A stretch of 64,000 nt of DNA from Neodontobutis hainanensis (GCA_024349245.1 JALDNG010000100.1:1-64000); one strand, 5' to 3'. Counted from the stretch's first letter, positions 24,901-36,820 are shown. Notes: a model not told the origin generated them from the sequence alone. Made by a program: numbers and translations.

Positions 24901-27900
24901 TGGTCTGTCGAGAGTCACTGTCATCAGTCCACAAAACCTTTGAAAAATCTGTCTTCAGATATTTTGTGGCTCATTCTTGACATTTCAACTGATGTGTCTT
25001 GTTCAAAGGTGGTTGGGTTTCAGCCTTTCTTACCTTGGCCATGTCTCTGAGAACTGAACACCTGTACTTCTTGACACAGGTTGCAGTTGTGGAAAATGGC
25101 AGCACTGGAGGATAATGTTTGATTCTTTGCAAATCTTTGGCGGTTAATTTGTGTCTTTTCTTTTTTGACACGTTTCTTGCGACCCTGGTGACTATTTGCT
25201 ACAAAACATTTGATGGTTCTGTAATCATAGCCCAATATCTACAATTTTTGACTTTTCAGAGTCGGTTAAATCTCTGTTTTGGCCCTTTTTTCTGGCTAAT
25301 AATTATGCACACCTTGATAACGGGTGTTGCTCTCCTTAGGCCCCACCCTCCCTTGTTACACAAATACACATCACCTGATATGCATTAAATCCAGTAAGGA
25401 TTCCAGTTTATTCAGCTTGAAGTTGGAAATTATGGATAAAATGATGATGTGGTCAAAATAATCACTTGTCTAATAATTGTACACACAGTGTATAGAGCTT
25501 TAAATGTTTTTCCAGATAAAGGAATGTGTGTGATTTAAAAATAGTGTGATTATGAGGCAGTTTTACACTACTAAAAGAAAGATTTGACTGTTACTAGCTC
25601 CACTGTTTACTACAACATTTTAAACAATGCCTCTTTTATGACGCGGTGCTTGGCTCTTCAGTTTCTCTCAAGCTCTTTATTGTTTTCACTTTGTATAAAT
25701 TATCTTTGTCAAATGAACTGCCAGCTAGAATTGCTCTAGCAAATCAAGGCTTACACAAACAGCTAAGAAGACAAAGCAATTTTTACAGTTTATGCTCTTA
25801 TTCCTTTAATTTAATTGAATGAGCTGCAGGCTTTGCACACATTTGTTCTCCCAGTAAAGATTAGCTGCTATTATTTAACAACTTTCCAAGTACCTTTCTT
25901 AGAACTAGGCTTTAAATCAACTCAAACAACACTTTGCTTTTGCTTTTTCACAACCAAATGAAACTTGTCTTTTGTTTCATGGGATTTAAACCTTTTGGGG
26001 GATCCGTTAAAAGCCACACTGTTGATCGTGTCATAGTTGTCCTTTGGCTGTCTGTCTGAGCTGACTCATCTATTACCTCATCACCTCATTCCTCACTAAA
26101 TTGTCAGAGACCTACGTAATGCCTCAATTTGTCTCATTTGATACATTATTACTGTGATCATATAAACATTAACAAGCTTTTCCCTCCGCCTCGAGTCAGG
26201 TTCACACGCCACACCTCGCTATAGTTTCATATTAGCCTCTATGTAATGTCGTGCGTTGCTTTACCTCAGCTCAAATTATGCTGACAGTTTATGTGCTGTA
26301 ATGGCTTCTGAACCTGGACTGAAAATCTTCTTACTAAAGGTGCATTAACATTATCTACTACTATTTTAAGTACTTTTCAAATATGAGCAGTGTTTATCAC
26401 AGACTTACAGTTGGTCTGTAGTGATTGTGTTGAGTATGTTACCGAACTGCACTGAGCTAAGAATTCGATACAAAGCCCTGCTCTGCCTTGTGCTGATGTC
26501 ACAGGGGACACATGACCTGCAGTGTATCAATTACAGTTCTTTAAGTGCAACAAGATTACTGAAGAATCAGATGTCCGCTCACAAACAAGGCTGGTATTAT
26601 CAAATAGAGGTTTGGACAAAGGTTGCAGCTGCTGCAAAAAAAAAATGTAACTTTTGCGACAAGACGAGGTTTACGAGAACAAGAATGAGACAAGATTTCT
26701 CCACTATTTCAGAACCTGACCGGTTTAAAGCTGTGGTTGTGCAGTGTTTTTGCCCAGAGTGTGTTAGCCTCAGTGTACACCATTGTTTTCTTATAATTTT
26801 CTCATATTTTTTGTATCTTGACTATCACTCTTTCTCCATTTATTTTCACCTAAAAAACAAAAATATTGCCACACAGCTGATTTAGATTTCTGGAGAATAA
26901 CTGCTGAAGTGTCACTCAGTTTTTGTTTAAAAAAAAAAAATTAAAAGCCCTCTTTTCTTTCTAACTGTGAGGACTTTACAGAGCCGTTAAAAACTCAGCA
27001 GACTCTATTATATGAATGTAATTCTTAATTTATCGTCACAAAACCCCAACATCTGAACAATATAATCTATTTTTGGCTTATGTGGAGTTTATGGTGGGGA
27101 GATTGGATATTGGTCTATGGATTGCTAAAAAAATTAAAAAATGTTTGAGGTTTAGTTTTACCTACAATGTTGTTCCTGTGGGATGTATGTAAAAACTTAC
27201 ACTTATCTTCTTTTAAATCCATTGTGTGTGGCTTGGCAGCTCTTTGCAGCTGGTGTAAAAGAGCTTTTTATCTAACCGGCCCAAAAAGAAAAAAAAATCT
27301 TCATTTGTGCTTCCAAAATGCACAGCTGGTTTAGGAACAGACAAAAGTCAAGTTGTGATGATGAGATGTCAGACTGAACCATGACTCAGTGAAGCCAGGG
27401 GCAGAACTGATGTCATTTCTGAATCACAAAAGCTCAGAGCTCATTCAAAAGTCATACAGTGATCTCATTTCTGGAAGAGTTTCAGGGCATCTTTGGCTCA
27501 ACATGTCCTGGCTTCAGGGAGAAAAATGAGGAGACACTAGACTAAAGCATATTTTATTACAGAAGTAGAACTGTCGTTGGGATGACGCATTATTTTGGAA
27601 AGCTGTAATTGTTTTATCTCTCCTTATAACGAATTTAAAGTCTGTACAAGCTCCCATAATTTTCCAAATGTACAAGTTTTTTGGTAAGAGAAAATAAAGT
27701 CACTTTATTTGAAACAGTTAAGAGAAATGAGGGACGGCTGGTATCAGTGGGCTAATATTGTACCTTATTCAAATATCTATACATTTTTATACATAAATAA
27801 CCATAATATTTTGGAAAATATTACGTAGTGTTTATAATTTTTATGGCACTAATGTCACAACATTATTATTATTATTATTTTTTTACTGCCCACGCTCAAT

Positions 27901-30900
27901 GACCTCATTACCAATCCTTTTCCTTATTTGGTGATTGACATGTGTGGAGCCCAGTCCTCTTGTGTAACTGACTGCTGGGGCTACTTGTTCAGCCCAGACA
28001 CTTAAATTTAGGCAAAACATGCAGAGTAACACTGCTTTTAAGAGTGTGTGAAGGGAAAGCAGGCTTTTTAAGCATTAGCATTATTGCATCATTGCCATCC
28101 TGACACCTCTCCCCCTTCTGTTAATGACCATTATTTTATCTTTATTTTAATGATGAAACAGTTGCATTTAGTGCAAGATTTAAAAATTTCATTTGGTTAT
28201 CACTACAAAAGAAAGACGTTTGGCATTGGAGCACTTCGGTGACTGTATTGTTGGTAAAGTGGCTCTGTTCTGGACGACGACACAGGCAGTGTATATGATA
28301 TGTGTACGTTGTGCATTCTTACTTTTAACTGTTGTAGTATTGTATTGTTTTTTTCTGTTGTCTTCTTTAACCCTCATTGCACTCCTGCCTTTTGCCACGG
28401 TTCATGTGCCCTTCCTCATAACAACTGTGGCACTGTTTTACAACTTTGGCAAATCGTGGAAGTCTGACCCAGGCATCATTAAAGCATCTGAGGAGCAGAA
28501 GAAGAAGGTAATCCAGAAAACATAGAGCCTCAGATTCAAAGTAAAAGTACATTCCTGACTCCTAACACAGCAATACACAGATGAATGGAGCTTTATGCAT
28601 TACTTAAATGCAACACTTTTAGCTTTGGCTCTAAATTATTACGTTTCCAAGCTTTTAAACTCCAAAAAAACAACACCACACAGTAAATAAACTGAAGCTA
28701 AGCGGGAAACAAAAGGTGGAAGAGCATCCTGTGCAGCAGAAGGAAAAGCTGTTTGATGTGAGGCCTCACTGTGGTCGGTCAGAGCAAACAATGAAGGGTA
28801 TATTTAGCTCCTCATCAATCACTGCAGAAAAACCGAGGCTCCTGTTGTCCTCTGTCCGAGAGAGTGTATGATAACGAGGTACGGACACTGACCGACTGTG
28901 GGCGACGGGCCATGGATTCAGCTGCAGAGTATGGGGAACAGTGAGAGCCCACACTGGGCTTTACACGTGATGTGAGAAGCTCAAGCGGAACAATAACCAG
29001 CTTTGACAGTCACATTGGACCTCAGTAACCACATTAGTAAAACGTAATGCGTTCCTGAGCAAACAGATATAAATATACATTTATATGCACTACAAGTAAC
29101 TTCTGCTGTCCATTTTCACTGCACTTTTAGAACAGTTGTTACTCATTTAAAGACTATGGATGTGTGTGTGTGTATATGTGTGTTTCTTTCCCATAAATCT
29201 CTTTTTCTTTTCCTCTAGACAATTGTAGAGCTGGCGGAGACTGGCAGCTTGGATTTGAGCATATTCTGCAGCACCTGTTTGGTAAAATACACTCTTCTAA
29301 ATATTAATTTGGATAATTGGATAAGATAAAAACAGCCAAATAATCAGGACTCTGTGTTCTAGATACGGAAGCCCATCAGGTCCAAACACTGCGCAGTCTG
29401 CAACCGTTGTATTGCCAAGTTTGACCACCACTGTCCCTGGGTCGGCAACTGTGTCGGTGAGAAAACAGGCCTCTCTACACATACGTCTAAAGCTTGTAGT
29501 TTAGGGTCACAAAGAAAAACACTGCTGGTTATGATAATTCTTCTTATGTGGTCACATTATGATCCAGCAGTTATTCATTATCTCATTTACATTTATTTGT
29601 TCAGTACTTAAAACTTTATATAGTTGGTTTAATCCCGGACAAGCCACTAACATGTGATGTGAATGAAGTATATAATTTAAACTTTTATATATTTTACTCC
29701 ATATCTGAATAGTGCGCCTGATTTTTGTTATATATTCTTTAAGTATCTTTAAGGTTTTAATCTAATAATTTATCACTAAAAAAAGAGGTAAACCCAGAAG
29801 CATACTTTACATAAATCAAGCTGTTTGTGCTTTGAGCTTATGATTCTTTCTTTGTAGGCTTTTAAAATAATAAAGAGTATAAAGAAGACTGTTTTAACTG
29901 ACTACATACATCAATTCTAGAATAAATGAGTGATTTAATGTATGAATTCAGTAAATGAGGTGGTTCTGTTTTGGTAGTTTTCAGGATGAGGTTTTTAACG
30001 AGGAAGCTGCCTGAACAAACAAGCTCTCTACTCTGTGGACCACATACCTGGACACAGCTCTTAAAGAGAAACAAAAATAGATTGTATTGGCTAACAATCA
30101 AGTGATGTCTGCTTGTTATAACCCAAATACACTCCAGAAAGGACAAAAGTCTTGTATGTGTGCAGGCACTATCAACACCCGTCCTATCTCTGCTGCTGTA
30201 TTAACTGTTTTTAACGTGCATTGCAATTGTGTAATGATACAAGAAACAGAGCATAATGGTGCCATTTATCATTTTAAATGTTACTTTTTAGATACCTTAG
30301 AGTAAAATGCCACTTCAACAATTAAGTATAAATTTGTAAAACTATAGTAATTGTGGTTAATAAGTAAGTATTCCCCAGTGGCTACATACTTCATATATTC
30401 TCATACACAGCTCTGGAAATAATTAAGAGACCACTGGTGGAGAGCATGCCAAAAAATCAGGGCTATTCCACCAAATATTGATTTCTGTACAAGTTAAAAC
30501 ATTAGTATTGTGTATAGTGTAACATTGTAAACACATACCTATAAATAGTAAAACCAGAGAAACTGATAATTTTGCAGTGGTCTCTTAATTTTTTCCCAGA
30601 GCTATATGCAGTATATATTTTATTTGTGCTTCTCATTATTGTAGAGCACTGTAAAGTAGTTAATTTAGCCCCAAAAGGCTTGTAGAGAGCTGATTAAATA
30701 GGCTCCACTCTTTATCGTTGTCTACAGGAAGTGGGAATCATCGTTACTTCATGGGTTACCTCTTCTTCCTGCTGTGTATGATCTGCTGGATGATCTACGG
30801 CTGCATCTCCTGTGAGTCCTAAGCCAACCCTGCCACATTTGAATGTATTTGTCTTTGTCCTGACTGGTGTGTTCTGTTGTCCCACAGACTGGAGGGTGCA

Positions 30901-32006
30901 CTGTGGCACCAGTTACTCCAAGGACGGGTTCTGGCTCTACCTGACACAGATCGCCTCCTGTTCACCCTGGATGTTCTGGATGTTCCTCAACAGCCTCTTC
31001 CACTTCATGTGGGTGGCCGTGCTCATCATGTGTCAGCTCTATCAGGTACAATCAGAGGTTGGCACAACTCAAATTCAGTGTTTCTACCTGAAATGTTTAT
31101 CCATCTCTGTGTCTTTTCCTTTCAGATCGCAGCTTTAGGAATCACGACCAATGAGAGAATGAACGCTCGGAGATACAAGCACTTTAAAGTCACAGCCACG
31201 TCCATTGAAAGTCCATTCAAGTGAGTATAGTTTGAGTGAGGAGTCCATTCAGAGCTGTAGCTGTGGTGCATTCGCTGACAGTAGACCCAGCAGTAATACC
31301 TCCACAAAGATTAACGTGTGGATGAGGGATTGGCAATATGGCAAAGATTTCATATCAAATTTTTTATATTCCAAGATTAGTATTTTGATTTTATTCATGT
31401 TTATTTTCTTACTACTACGACTACTACTATGTTCTACTGCCTATAGTAAAATACATACAGCTTTTTTAGCTGGCAATAAACTTTCAATTACATATCCTAA
31501 ATTATGTTAACTAATTTGAGTAAGATAAACACAGTAGTATTTGTGAATGAAAATGTATATAGAAAGCAAAAAAAATAAAATATTCAAACCATTTTTTTAA
31601 AATCTGGAGAATTCTGCTTGTATTGGCTTACATTTATCCTCAGCCTTTAGAGCCGTTTCTGTCGCAATGCAGTCGATGCATTCACTGACCATAAAACTCC
31701 ACTAAAGGTTTTGACTAGTTAATCAACCTCAGGCTGTCAACACAGATTTACATCATAATTTCTATTTATTGGAAGAGAACAGTCCAATAGACATTTACAG
31801 CTTTATTTTCTTTATTTCATTAAGTAGCATTTGTCCTTCTTATTGATAGTTTTTCTATCCTCCCCAGTCACGGCTGCTTTAGAAACCTCATCGACTTCTT
31901 CGAGATCCGCTGTTGTGGTCTGATCCGGCCCGTCTCTGTTGACTGGACCACGCAGTACACAATAGAGTACGACCAGACGGCAGGCTCGGGCTACCAGCTG
32001 GTGTAG
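12177..32006 (+). CDS. zdhhc17: Palmitoyltransferase ZDHHC17 (HIP14), 17 coding exons, 622 aa
   Basis: An ankyrin-repeat DHHC S-acyltransferase that transfers palmitate from acyl-CoA to cysteines of substrates such as huntingtin, SNAP25 and CSP in Golgi and vesicle membranes (family knowledge). Exons: 12177-12239, 17226-17329, 18606-18728, 18831-18908, 20073-20217, 20324-20388, 20504-20666, 22374-22499, 23037-23179, 23369-23469, 28383-28507, 29219-29281, 29363-29456, 30728-30811, 30888-31045, 31126-31220, 31868-32006. Phases join throughout and the summed 1869 nt give 622 residues, as human from its second Met (MADG...). The N-terminal half carries ankyrin repeats (e.g. NVTLLHWAAINNRIDLVK, GMTPLMWAAYRTHS). 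Membrane segments follow, then DPG at 399-401, the Cys-rich DHHC domain with DHHCPW (catalytic Cys457), TTNE at 552-555 and the C-terminus GSGYQLV. Most introns are GT-AG; intron 10 is AT-AC. Start chosen because it matches the conserved MAD...EAGCVP segment; the human 10-residue extension has no in-frame Met here. Confidence 0.97.
13494..14057 (+). mobile_element. Tc1-like transposon, internally deleted (ZDHHC17 intron 1)
   Basis: A frame at 13656-13862 reads as the N-terminal helix-turn-helix of a Tc1 transposase (IVGARRTGQSISQSAQLLGF, RTTIFRVYKEW). The sequence then jumps at about 13900 to the 3' end of the same element type (TTGAATCAATGCCACG, GAATTAAGGCAGTTCTG, GGCAAAAGGGGGTCAA), so the catalytic core is missing. 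The right end is present near 14057, but the matching left terminal inverted repeat is not seen. It is non-autonomous and inactive. Confidence 0.85.
14395..14505 (-). repeat. L2-like LINE or SINE 3' tail, inverted copy
   Basis: Contains GGAGCCTATCCCAGCAGC and GGGTACACCCTGGACAG, the reverse complement of the repeat tail at 7903-8013. It lies in ZDHHC17 intron 1. Confidence 0.7.
15060..15505 (+). mobile_element. Decayed Tc1/mariner element (second family) in ZDHHC17 intron 1
   Basis: The left end, CTACCTGCCCAAAAAAAGTC then ACCACCTGGATTTAGC, matches the terminal repeat of a widespread fish Tc1 family. Further transposase-derived blocks follow: GTTGGAAGACACATCTTG, AATGGTCAAGTTATTGG, CATCAGGC, ACTGGAAGAATAGTAAGGAA and GGTAAAATCAAATCG. 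Deletions and stops break every frame, and the 3' half is missing beyond about 15505. Confidence 0.8.
16111..16297 (+). repeat. hAT-like dispersed repeat, copy A (ZDHHC17 intron 1)
   Basis: Shares blocks in the same order with 21180-21339: ACCATAAG/GCCATAAG, TTTGAGGCCCTTGTCAGAGA, ATGTTCTGGATCATGT, GCAGCCACTGAG and AAAGACCAGAGGTCTCCAAC, then CTTAAAGTCCGCGGACC. The last block resembles a hAT terminal inverted repeat. A weaker fragment recurs at about 17380-17410. Confidence 0.75.
18417..18509. repeat. (TA)n microsatellite in ZDHHC17 intron 2
   Basis: About 46 perfect TA units lying some 100 bp upstream of the exon 3 acceptor. The open frame of alternating Ile-Tyr codons over it is meaningless. 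Confidence 0.97.
20930..21339 (+). repeat. hAT-like dispersed repeat, copy B (ZDHHC17 intron 7)
   Basis: The right part (21180-21339) matches 16111-16297. The left part (21079-21184) matches 2796-2901 in inverted orientation. Together the copies show that one repeat family spans at least 260 bp. A short frame at 20928-21116 lies in it but is not a recognisable transposase. Confidence 0.7.
21838..21933. repeat. (TA)n-rich microsatellite in ZDHHC17 intron 7
   Basis: An imperfect TA tract with TATAATATA and TGTATATA interruptions around a long pure (TA)n core. Confidence 0.95.
23470..28382 (+). other. ZDHHC17 intron 10, U12-type AT-AC intron
   Basis: The exon ends TGGAATG and the intron starts ATATCCTTTA, the minor-spliceosome 5' consensus. 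It ends TTGCAC, with a branch-site-like TTCTTTAAC at 28362-28370 placing the branch A 12-13 nt before the exon. Joining 23469 to 28383 restores the frame (WN-V-LPFATVHVPFL), with the same residue count as human WNDLNFLFIHLPFL. No nearby GT donor gives a comparable join. The intron hosts a Tc1 element and is otherwise AT-rich without exons; a 154-aa frame at 26421-26885 resembles nothing known. Confidence 0.88.
24107..25490 (-). mobile_element. Tc1-like transposon with both ends, dead transposase
   Basis: Inverted termini CACTGTGTGCACAATTATTA (left) and TAATAATTGTACACACAGTG (right) are flanked by TA dinucleotides at 24105-24106 and 25491-25492, as expected for Tc1/mariner. The transposase lies on the minus strand in broken frames. 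The C-terminal piece at 24553-24813 carries SPDLNPIENFWALL, the signature around the second catalytic Asp of DDE transposases. An N-terminal piece lies at about 24971-25235. Frameshifts and stops separate them, so the copy cannot encode a working enzyme. Confidence 0.88.
30406..30604. mobile_element. Tc1/mariner-type MITE in ZDHHC17 intron 13
   Basis: About 199 bp with inverted termini: left AGCTCTGGAAATAATTAAG then AGACCACTG, right CAGTGGTCTCTTAATT then TTTTCCCAGAGCT. TA dinucleotides flank it and no coding capacity is present. Confidence 0.8.
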
Positions 32007-33346
32007 AGCAGACCAAGATCACACACAAAAAGAAAAACAAAAAAACAGACAGACACAGCCTTTTGGATTTCAAACGGGAGACAGAAGAAATGCAGCAGCT
32101 CTGAAAGGGGGAGCACACTTTCGCTTTTTCTTTCTCACCGATCAAACAAGGAAAAGCCAGGAGTCGCATGCTGTTTTTACACTTCTCCCTTTTCATCCAC
32201 TGCCCTCGTCTCTTCTCCCGAGTTCATTGGACGGTGACTTCTGCCATGTTTTTTTGAGGAGAAAGGACGAGAGGATTACAATAAAAGCTCTTCGAACTGA
32301 ACAGAAGGCAGCGCTATTGGACGGCAGTGACTTTTTCCTTCCCCTACTTTATATTTTGCCCTTATTTATGGTGTCCCTGTTGTTTGTGCCCGCTGGATCT
32401 TCCTTTTGTGACTGTGTTGGCCACAAAAGCTGAAGTATTTTCTTTCTTTTTTTCACAAAGCGTTTACGTGTGTTTATAAGGGAATGTCGTTAAATGGTTT
32501 TGTTTTGCACCGTGAGGAACAAACAGAGTGGTTCTGATGAGCTTTTTTGGCCAACAAACTTATCGGATAAAGAAAGTCAGCTCCTGGACAAGTCTCACCT
32601 CTTGCTTTTTGCATTTTAAAGAGTAGTTTTCCATTTATTGCAGTATTAATGCGAAAAATTTAACATAGACTTGTTCAGAAGCGAAGTAGATGTGACCGAA
32701 AATCTTCTATAGACAATGTGACAAAGGTTTATTTATTTTAAAAACTATTTATACATGGTAATAATGTAACTCTAGGACATCCGTTTTACATACTTTTAGA
32801 CAATTTTAAAGGAAAAACCTGAAAAGTAGAAGTGTATTTATTACCGGACGCAGAAATGGTTTACAAGGACGGTTCATTCCACATTTTTTTTTTTTGTGTT
32901 TTTATTTTTTTTTTACTTTAATGTTGACTGACTGCCTCCAACCATGCACTGATTTGTGTTGTTAGTTTTGTTTAGTTTAGTTTTTTCCCCCTGCCCGTTT
33001 CTGAGCAGAAAGGGATGCCCCAGCTGCGTCGCTTCAAAAAAAAAAAAAAACGACACTTCATTGTTTCCAAACAGGAAAAGGCGGGGCTTATATCAGACTC
33101 TGATGTTATCTTTATTTTGTGGACCCCTGTGTGGCTGAAACAGGACGGACTGAAGACTGAATGTTACGAATGTGCACCTGTACATACAACTGTCTAGAAA
33201 ACTCTTATCTAAGTGACTCTTTTATTGTTTTTTGGGCTTTGGTTTTGTCGGTTAAGTGTTCTGTCGAAGGTGCTCCTGATTTTGTGCTTTTTGTTTTTTC
33301 TGAAAAATCAGGGATATCTTCTAACGACACCAAGATAATTGACGAG
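32007..33346 (+). other. ZDHHC17 3' untranslated region (extent inferred)
   Basis: Follows the TAG stop at 32004-32006. An AATAAA lies at 32280-32285, giving a possible short 3' end. Later AATAAA hexamers at about 34054 and 34157 lie inside a transposon. Low-complexity A and T runs occur, and no coding frame is credible. The true end needs transcript data. Confidence 0.5.
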
Positions 33347-34427
33347 TAGGGCTGAGCGATATGGACGACAAATGATATATCAATATAGTTTATAGTGCTT
33401 CAATAATACAAAAAACGGCATATTAAACCTATCAAAACAACACAAATACAAGCTTTGTGGAGATACTTCTGTGCCTCTAGACTTGTCTTTCCTGCAGCAC
33501 TAAACTCAGTCCAACTTACACTGGGCGTGACGCGCTGCAGAGTGTCATCAGAGCCACGGCCTTGTCACACGTCGAGAGCTGAGCCAGTGCTGTGAACTGC
33601 TCCGTGTTTCCTGGTGTGGCTCATGCTTCACTGCTGTGTTTATATGCGATTCTCTCGTTGAAAGCAGAAATAAGGAGCAAGTTCTTTATTCAGGCACGGC
33701 GACGCTGGGTGTGAGTGGACCCATAGAAAATAACAGTGGTGTATTTTTTTGCGGCGCGGTGGTATGCCCAGTGTGAGTTGGCCTTAATGCTGTTAATTGT
33801 TAATTATGTTCATTTAAAAAAAAAACGCAAAGGAACCCCATGGGCAGAGCTATGGATAAGGAGGCTGTTCATTATTAAGCGTTCTGGACATTAAATTTGT
33901 AGAGCTGCACCAATTTTCTACATTTTAGGGACCTACTCTGCCACAACTTCTGCTCCAGTTTATTTGCAGTGTAGATGATAAATGCAACGTTTTAATTCAC
34001 AAAGCAAGAGCAGTATGACGCTGACTCTGTCTAAAACCAGAGACTTCTGTTTCTAATAAATTCTAGCTTTGTCTTAGGACATTTCTCACAAGAACAAGCT
34101 TCATTTCAGAAAACATTTCCACTTTATCTTATAAGTGGGGATTATCTATTGTCCAATCAATAAACAGGATTATTTAGCGCCACTTTTTTTTGGCAAATAG
34201 ACCTCTTTGATGGAATACAAAAGGTTCCCTAATAGCACGGTACTGTACTGTACTTTTTGGGGGGACATTGCAGACCTCTTTTGACACAGGAAGTAAAACA
34301 GGCCACTGCTCTACATGTAACATCTATTATATACTAGGTAGAGATTAGATACTAACAACATACTCTCATCCCATATCTCATAATATATTGGTACATCATT
34401 AAAACCTGAACTATCGCTCCAGCCCTG
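33347..34427. mobile_element. Non-autonomous DNA transposon downstream of ZDHHC17
   Basis: Inverted ends TAGGGCTGAGCGATA (left) and TATCGCTCCAGCCCTG (right) match the widespread fish GGGCTGGGCGATA-type termini, probably hAT-related. No transposase frame is present and no clear target duplication was found. A second MITE is nested inside it. A possible decayed relative starts near 40626 (AGTAGGGCCTGTACAATAT). Confidence 0.55.
33509..33783. mobile_element. MITE nested inside the 33347-34427 element
   Basis: Left terminus GTCCAACTTACACTGGGCGT is an inverted match to the right terminus GCCCAGTGTGAGTTGGCC. A GC-rich stretch with CGCG lies just inside each end. Size and termini suggest a PIF/Harbinger-type MITE; the family is a guess. 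Confidence 0.6.
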
Positions 34428-36800
34428 ACTCTCTAAAGTGTATGACTGTAGCTTTTAGTGACGTCCAACGCTGCTGTCTATAAGCATCCGAGCCCTCTAC
34501 CTTCTCCTCTCGACCACTGCATGTGTGATGCTTGGGAACAGCTGGGCTTTTGCCACTTACTTCAATACAATACTCTCCTGATGGTAACAGCCCAGCAACG
34601 CCACGTGTCTGTAAATAGTGAATGTTAAGTATTTGCAAGTACTTTTTTCAACATTTGTCAGGTTTCTTTTTTTTTGTTTTGTTTTGTTTTTTAGGTTCAC
34701 TTCACTTTTAAATCCAGTGTGTATCTTTTTATTGTAAGTTGTCCTTGATCGGCGGCTTCTCCTGTGCAAGTGTGTAAAATATTTGAATGTTTTATGCTTG
34801 TGGACTATGTATTCATTCATTTTTTTTAATTCTAGGTCATATTGCTGGGTTTGTTCTACCACTGGATGTACAAAGTGTAAAGCAAAGACACTAGAGAACT
34901 AAAGGCAGATGCTGTTTTTTTTTTGTTTTTTCTTAAAAGCTGAAATGTGATCATGCAATAGTTTTAAAGATGAACGGAGGTTATATGATATTATAATTAG
35001 GGCCTCCTTTAACGTTTGGGCCTCGTGTTTGCATCATCAGAAGGGGGACGGTTATGTCACTCATCTTTCATTATTCACATCTGGCTTTACACTGCTGCCC
35101 TTCAAAGAAAAGTCACTTTAGAAACCTTGCTTAGAGTGTTCATATAGGATTTTTAAAGTATGGCTATGTAGTTGAGTTAGCAGTAGCATTAACTCTACCA
35201 TATATACTCTATGGAGTCTACCATAACAGGGATGTAATAAATGCACCCGAAATGTTTGTCTCAGAACCAAGTTAAGGACAGATGTCAACCACAGAGCAAC
35301 CTAAATTGTTTTCAACACACTTTTTGAATCATAAATTTTGTCTGATTTAAGCACTGGGTGTTACTATTAACTGTCTTTGTATACCAAAATCTGACCTAGT
35401 GCTACTAAACAAACACTTATAAAAGTCTGGTGCAGTAATAAATTGTTTACACGTTTTAAAATTAATACCAGTAGCTACAGTTACAATAACTCATAATGAT
35501 AAATATAACGTTTTATTGAGGTACAATGCACCGTAAGTGGGTCTTGCTTGTTCTAGATTAGCTAGTTACTGTCAGGAAAAGTAAGCCTTTTTTTTGTGTG
35601 TGTGTGTAATTTACGTTTTACTTGGACAAAAAATATCTGTTCAGAAGTTTGCTAGATATTTATTTTAAACTGCGTACTATACCATCGTTTTACTAAATTA
35701 AACTTATTGAAAAATCAAATATGCCTTGTAGCCAGGGTAACCACGGCTTGTAACAACTTGAATTATACTTGAATAAGGTTGACAATGTTATTAGCACGTT
35801 AAACAAAGTAATTTAGCCGAGAGGGATTGTAATCATAGATTGTAAATAAACATGGATGTTGTTGGCCCATTGCTTCCCCATTCACTGATATCAGATAGCA
35901 TAAACGGACATATTAATCTAAAATTCACCCCCCAGAGTTGTCACGTAGTAAAAACTTGGCTCTAGAGACCGGAGCCATCTTTTGTACCAGGCTGTAAACA
36001 TGATTTTTACACTTGTAAAGTTAAAATTGGGTTTCTCCTTATATTTCTTCTCTTGGAGCCTGCCCTCTGGTGGACGGAGGTATATTGCTGTATGGCGGCG
36101 CCCTTACTCGAGGACCTTTTAAGGGGTTCCATTAGAGAGGCTTGATTATAATATATCGTGTGAGCAGAAGGAAGTATATGTGTTTCCTTCCACCAACTTT
36201 TGAAAGTTCTGTTTGGTTGGTTATAGCGCAATTGCTAATTCTCCAAATAACGTTTATCTAATAATAAATTATTTGCTGTTTAAAAGCCTAATAAAATATT
36301 TTATGTTCATTTTTCAGGTAATATCTGGTGTTACAAAACAAATAAATACAAATAAATATTAAAGTTCACTGCTTCAAGCTATTGGCTAACGCTGCTGAAA
36401 CAGCTCTAACATTAAACTGATTATGCTAACTAGCTTCAACTTTCTCATATAGCCCAACTTAAAAAAATCCAAATGAACACTTCATGAGTTAAAAGTGGCT
36501 GTAGATTTCATATCAATATAATTCAAGCAGTAACTTCTAATAAATAAATCATTGTGTCATTTTGACAAATGGCAGACTTTGTCTATTGTAATACAGTGCA
36601 GATTTAGGTAACCCATCTCCCTCCTCACTCAGCAACTTCAAATCTCCTAAATATAGAATAATACAAGAAAAAAATAAAGCACACATTCATCTCCAGTGCC
36701 TCTGCCACCTTCAGACATCACTGTAACTCAGCTTCAGATGTAAACATATGGGCATGGTTCCGTTTTAATGGCTTTAATAATAAAATACAGTCAAATGTGA
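34428..36800. other. ZDHHC17-CSRP2 convergent intergenic region
   Basis: AT-rich DNA between two converging genes. It may contain distal 3' UTR of either one. Apart from the repeat at 36028-36215 I recognise no feature. Confidence 0.4.
36028..36215 (+). repeat. Dispersed 188-bp repeat, copy 1
   Basis: Nearly identical by eye to 38965-39148 in the same orientation. Shared blocks include GCCCTCTGGTGGAC, GAGGACCTTTTAAGGGG, TTCCATTAGAGAGGC and TTTCCTTCCACCAAC. It has no tRNA promoter boxes or terminal repeats that I can see, so its class is unknown. Confidence 0.8.
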
Positions 36801-36814
36801 AATCATCGGACTGG

Positions 36815-36820
36815 TTTATT
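36815..36820 (-). other. Candidate CSRP2 polyadenylation signal
   Basis: Minus-strand AATAAA about 135 bp past the stop codon. Another lies at 36863-36868. Either would give a short 3' UTR. Confidence 0.4.

Noticed and set aside
26421..26885. 154-aa plus-strand ORF inside ZDHHC17 intron 10
   Set aside because: No recognisable domain, AT-biased composition, no promoter or splice context; best explained as a chance frame.
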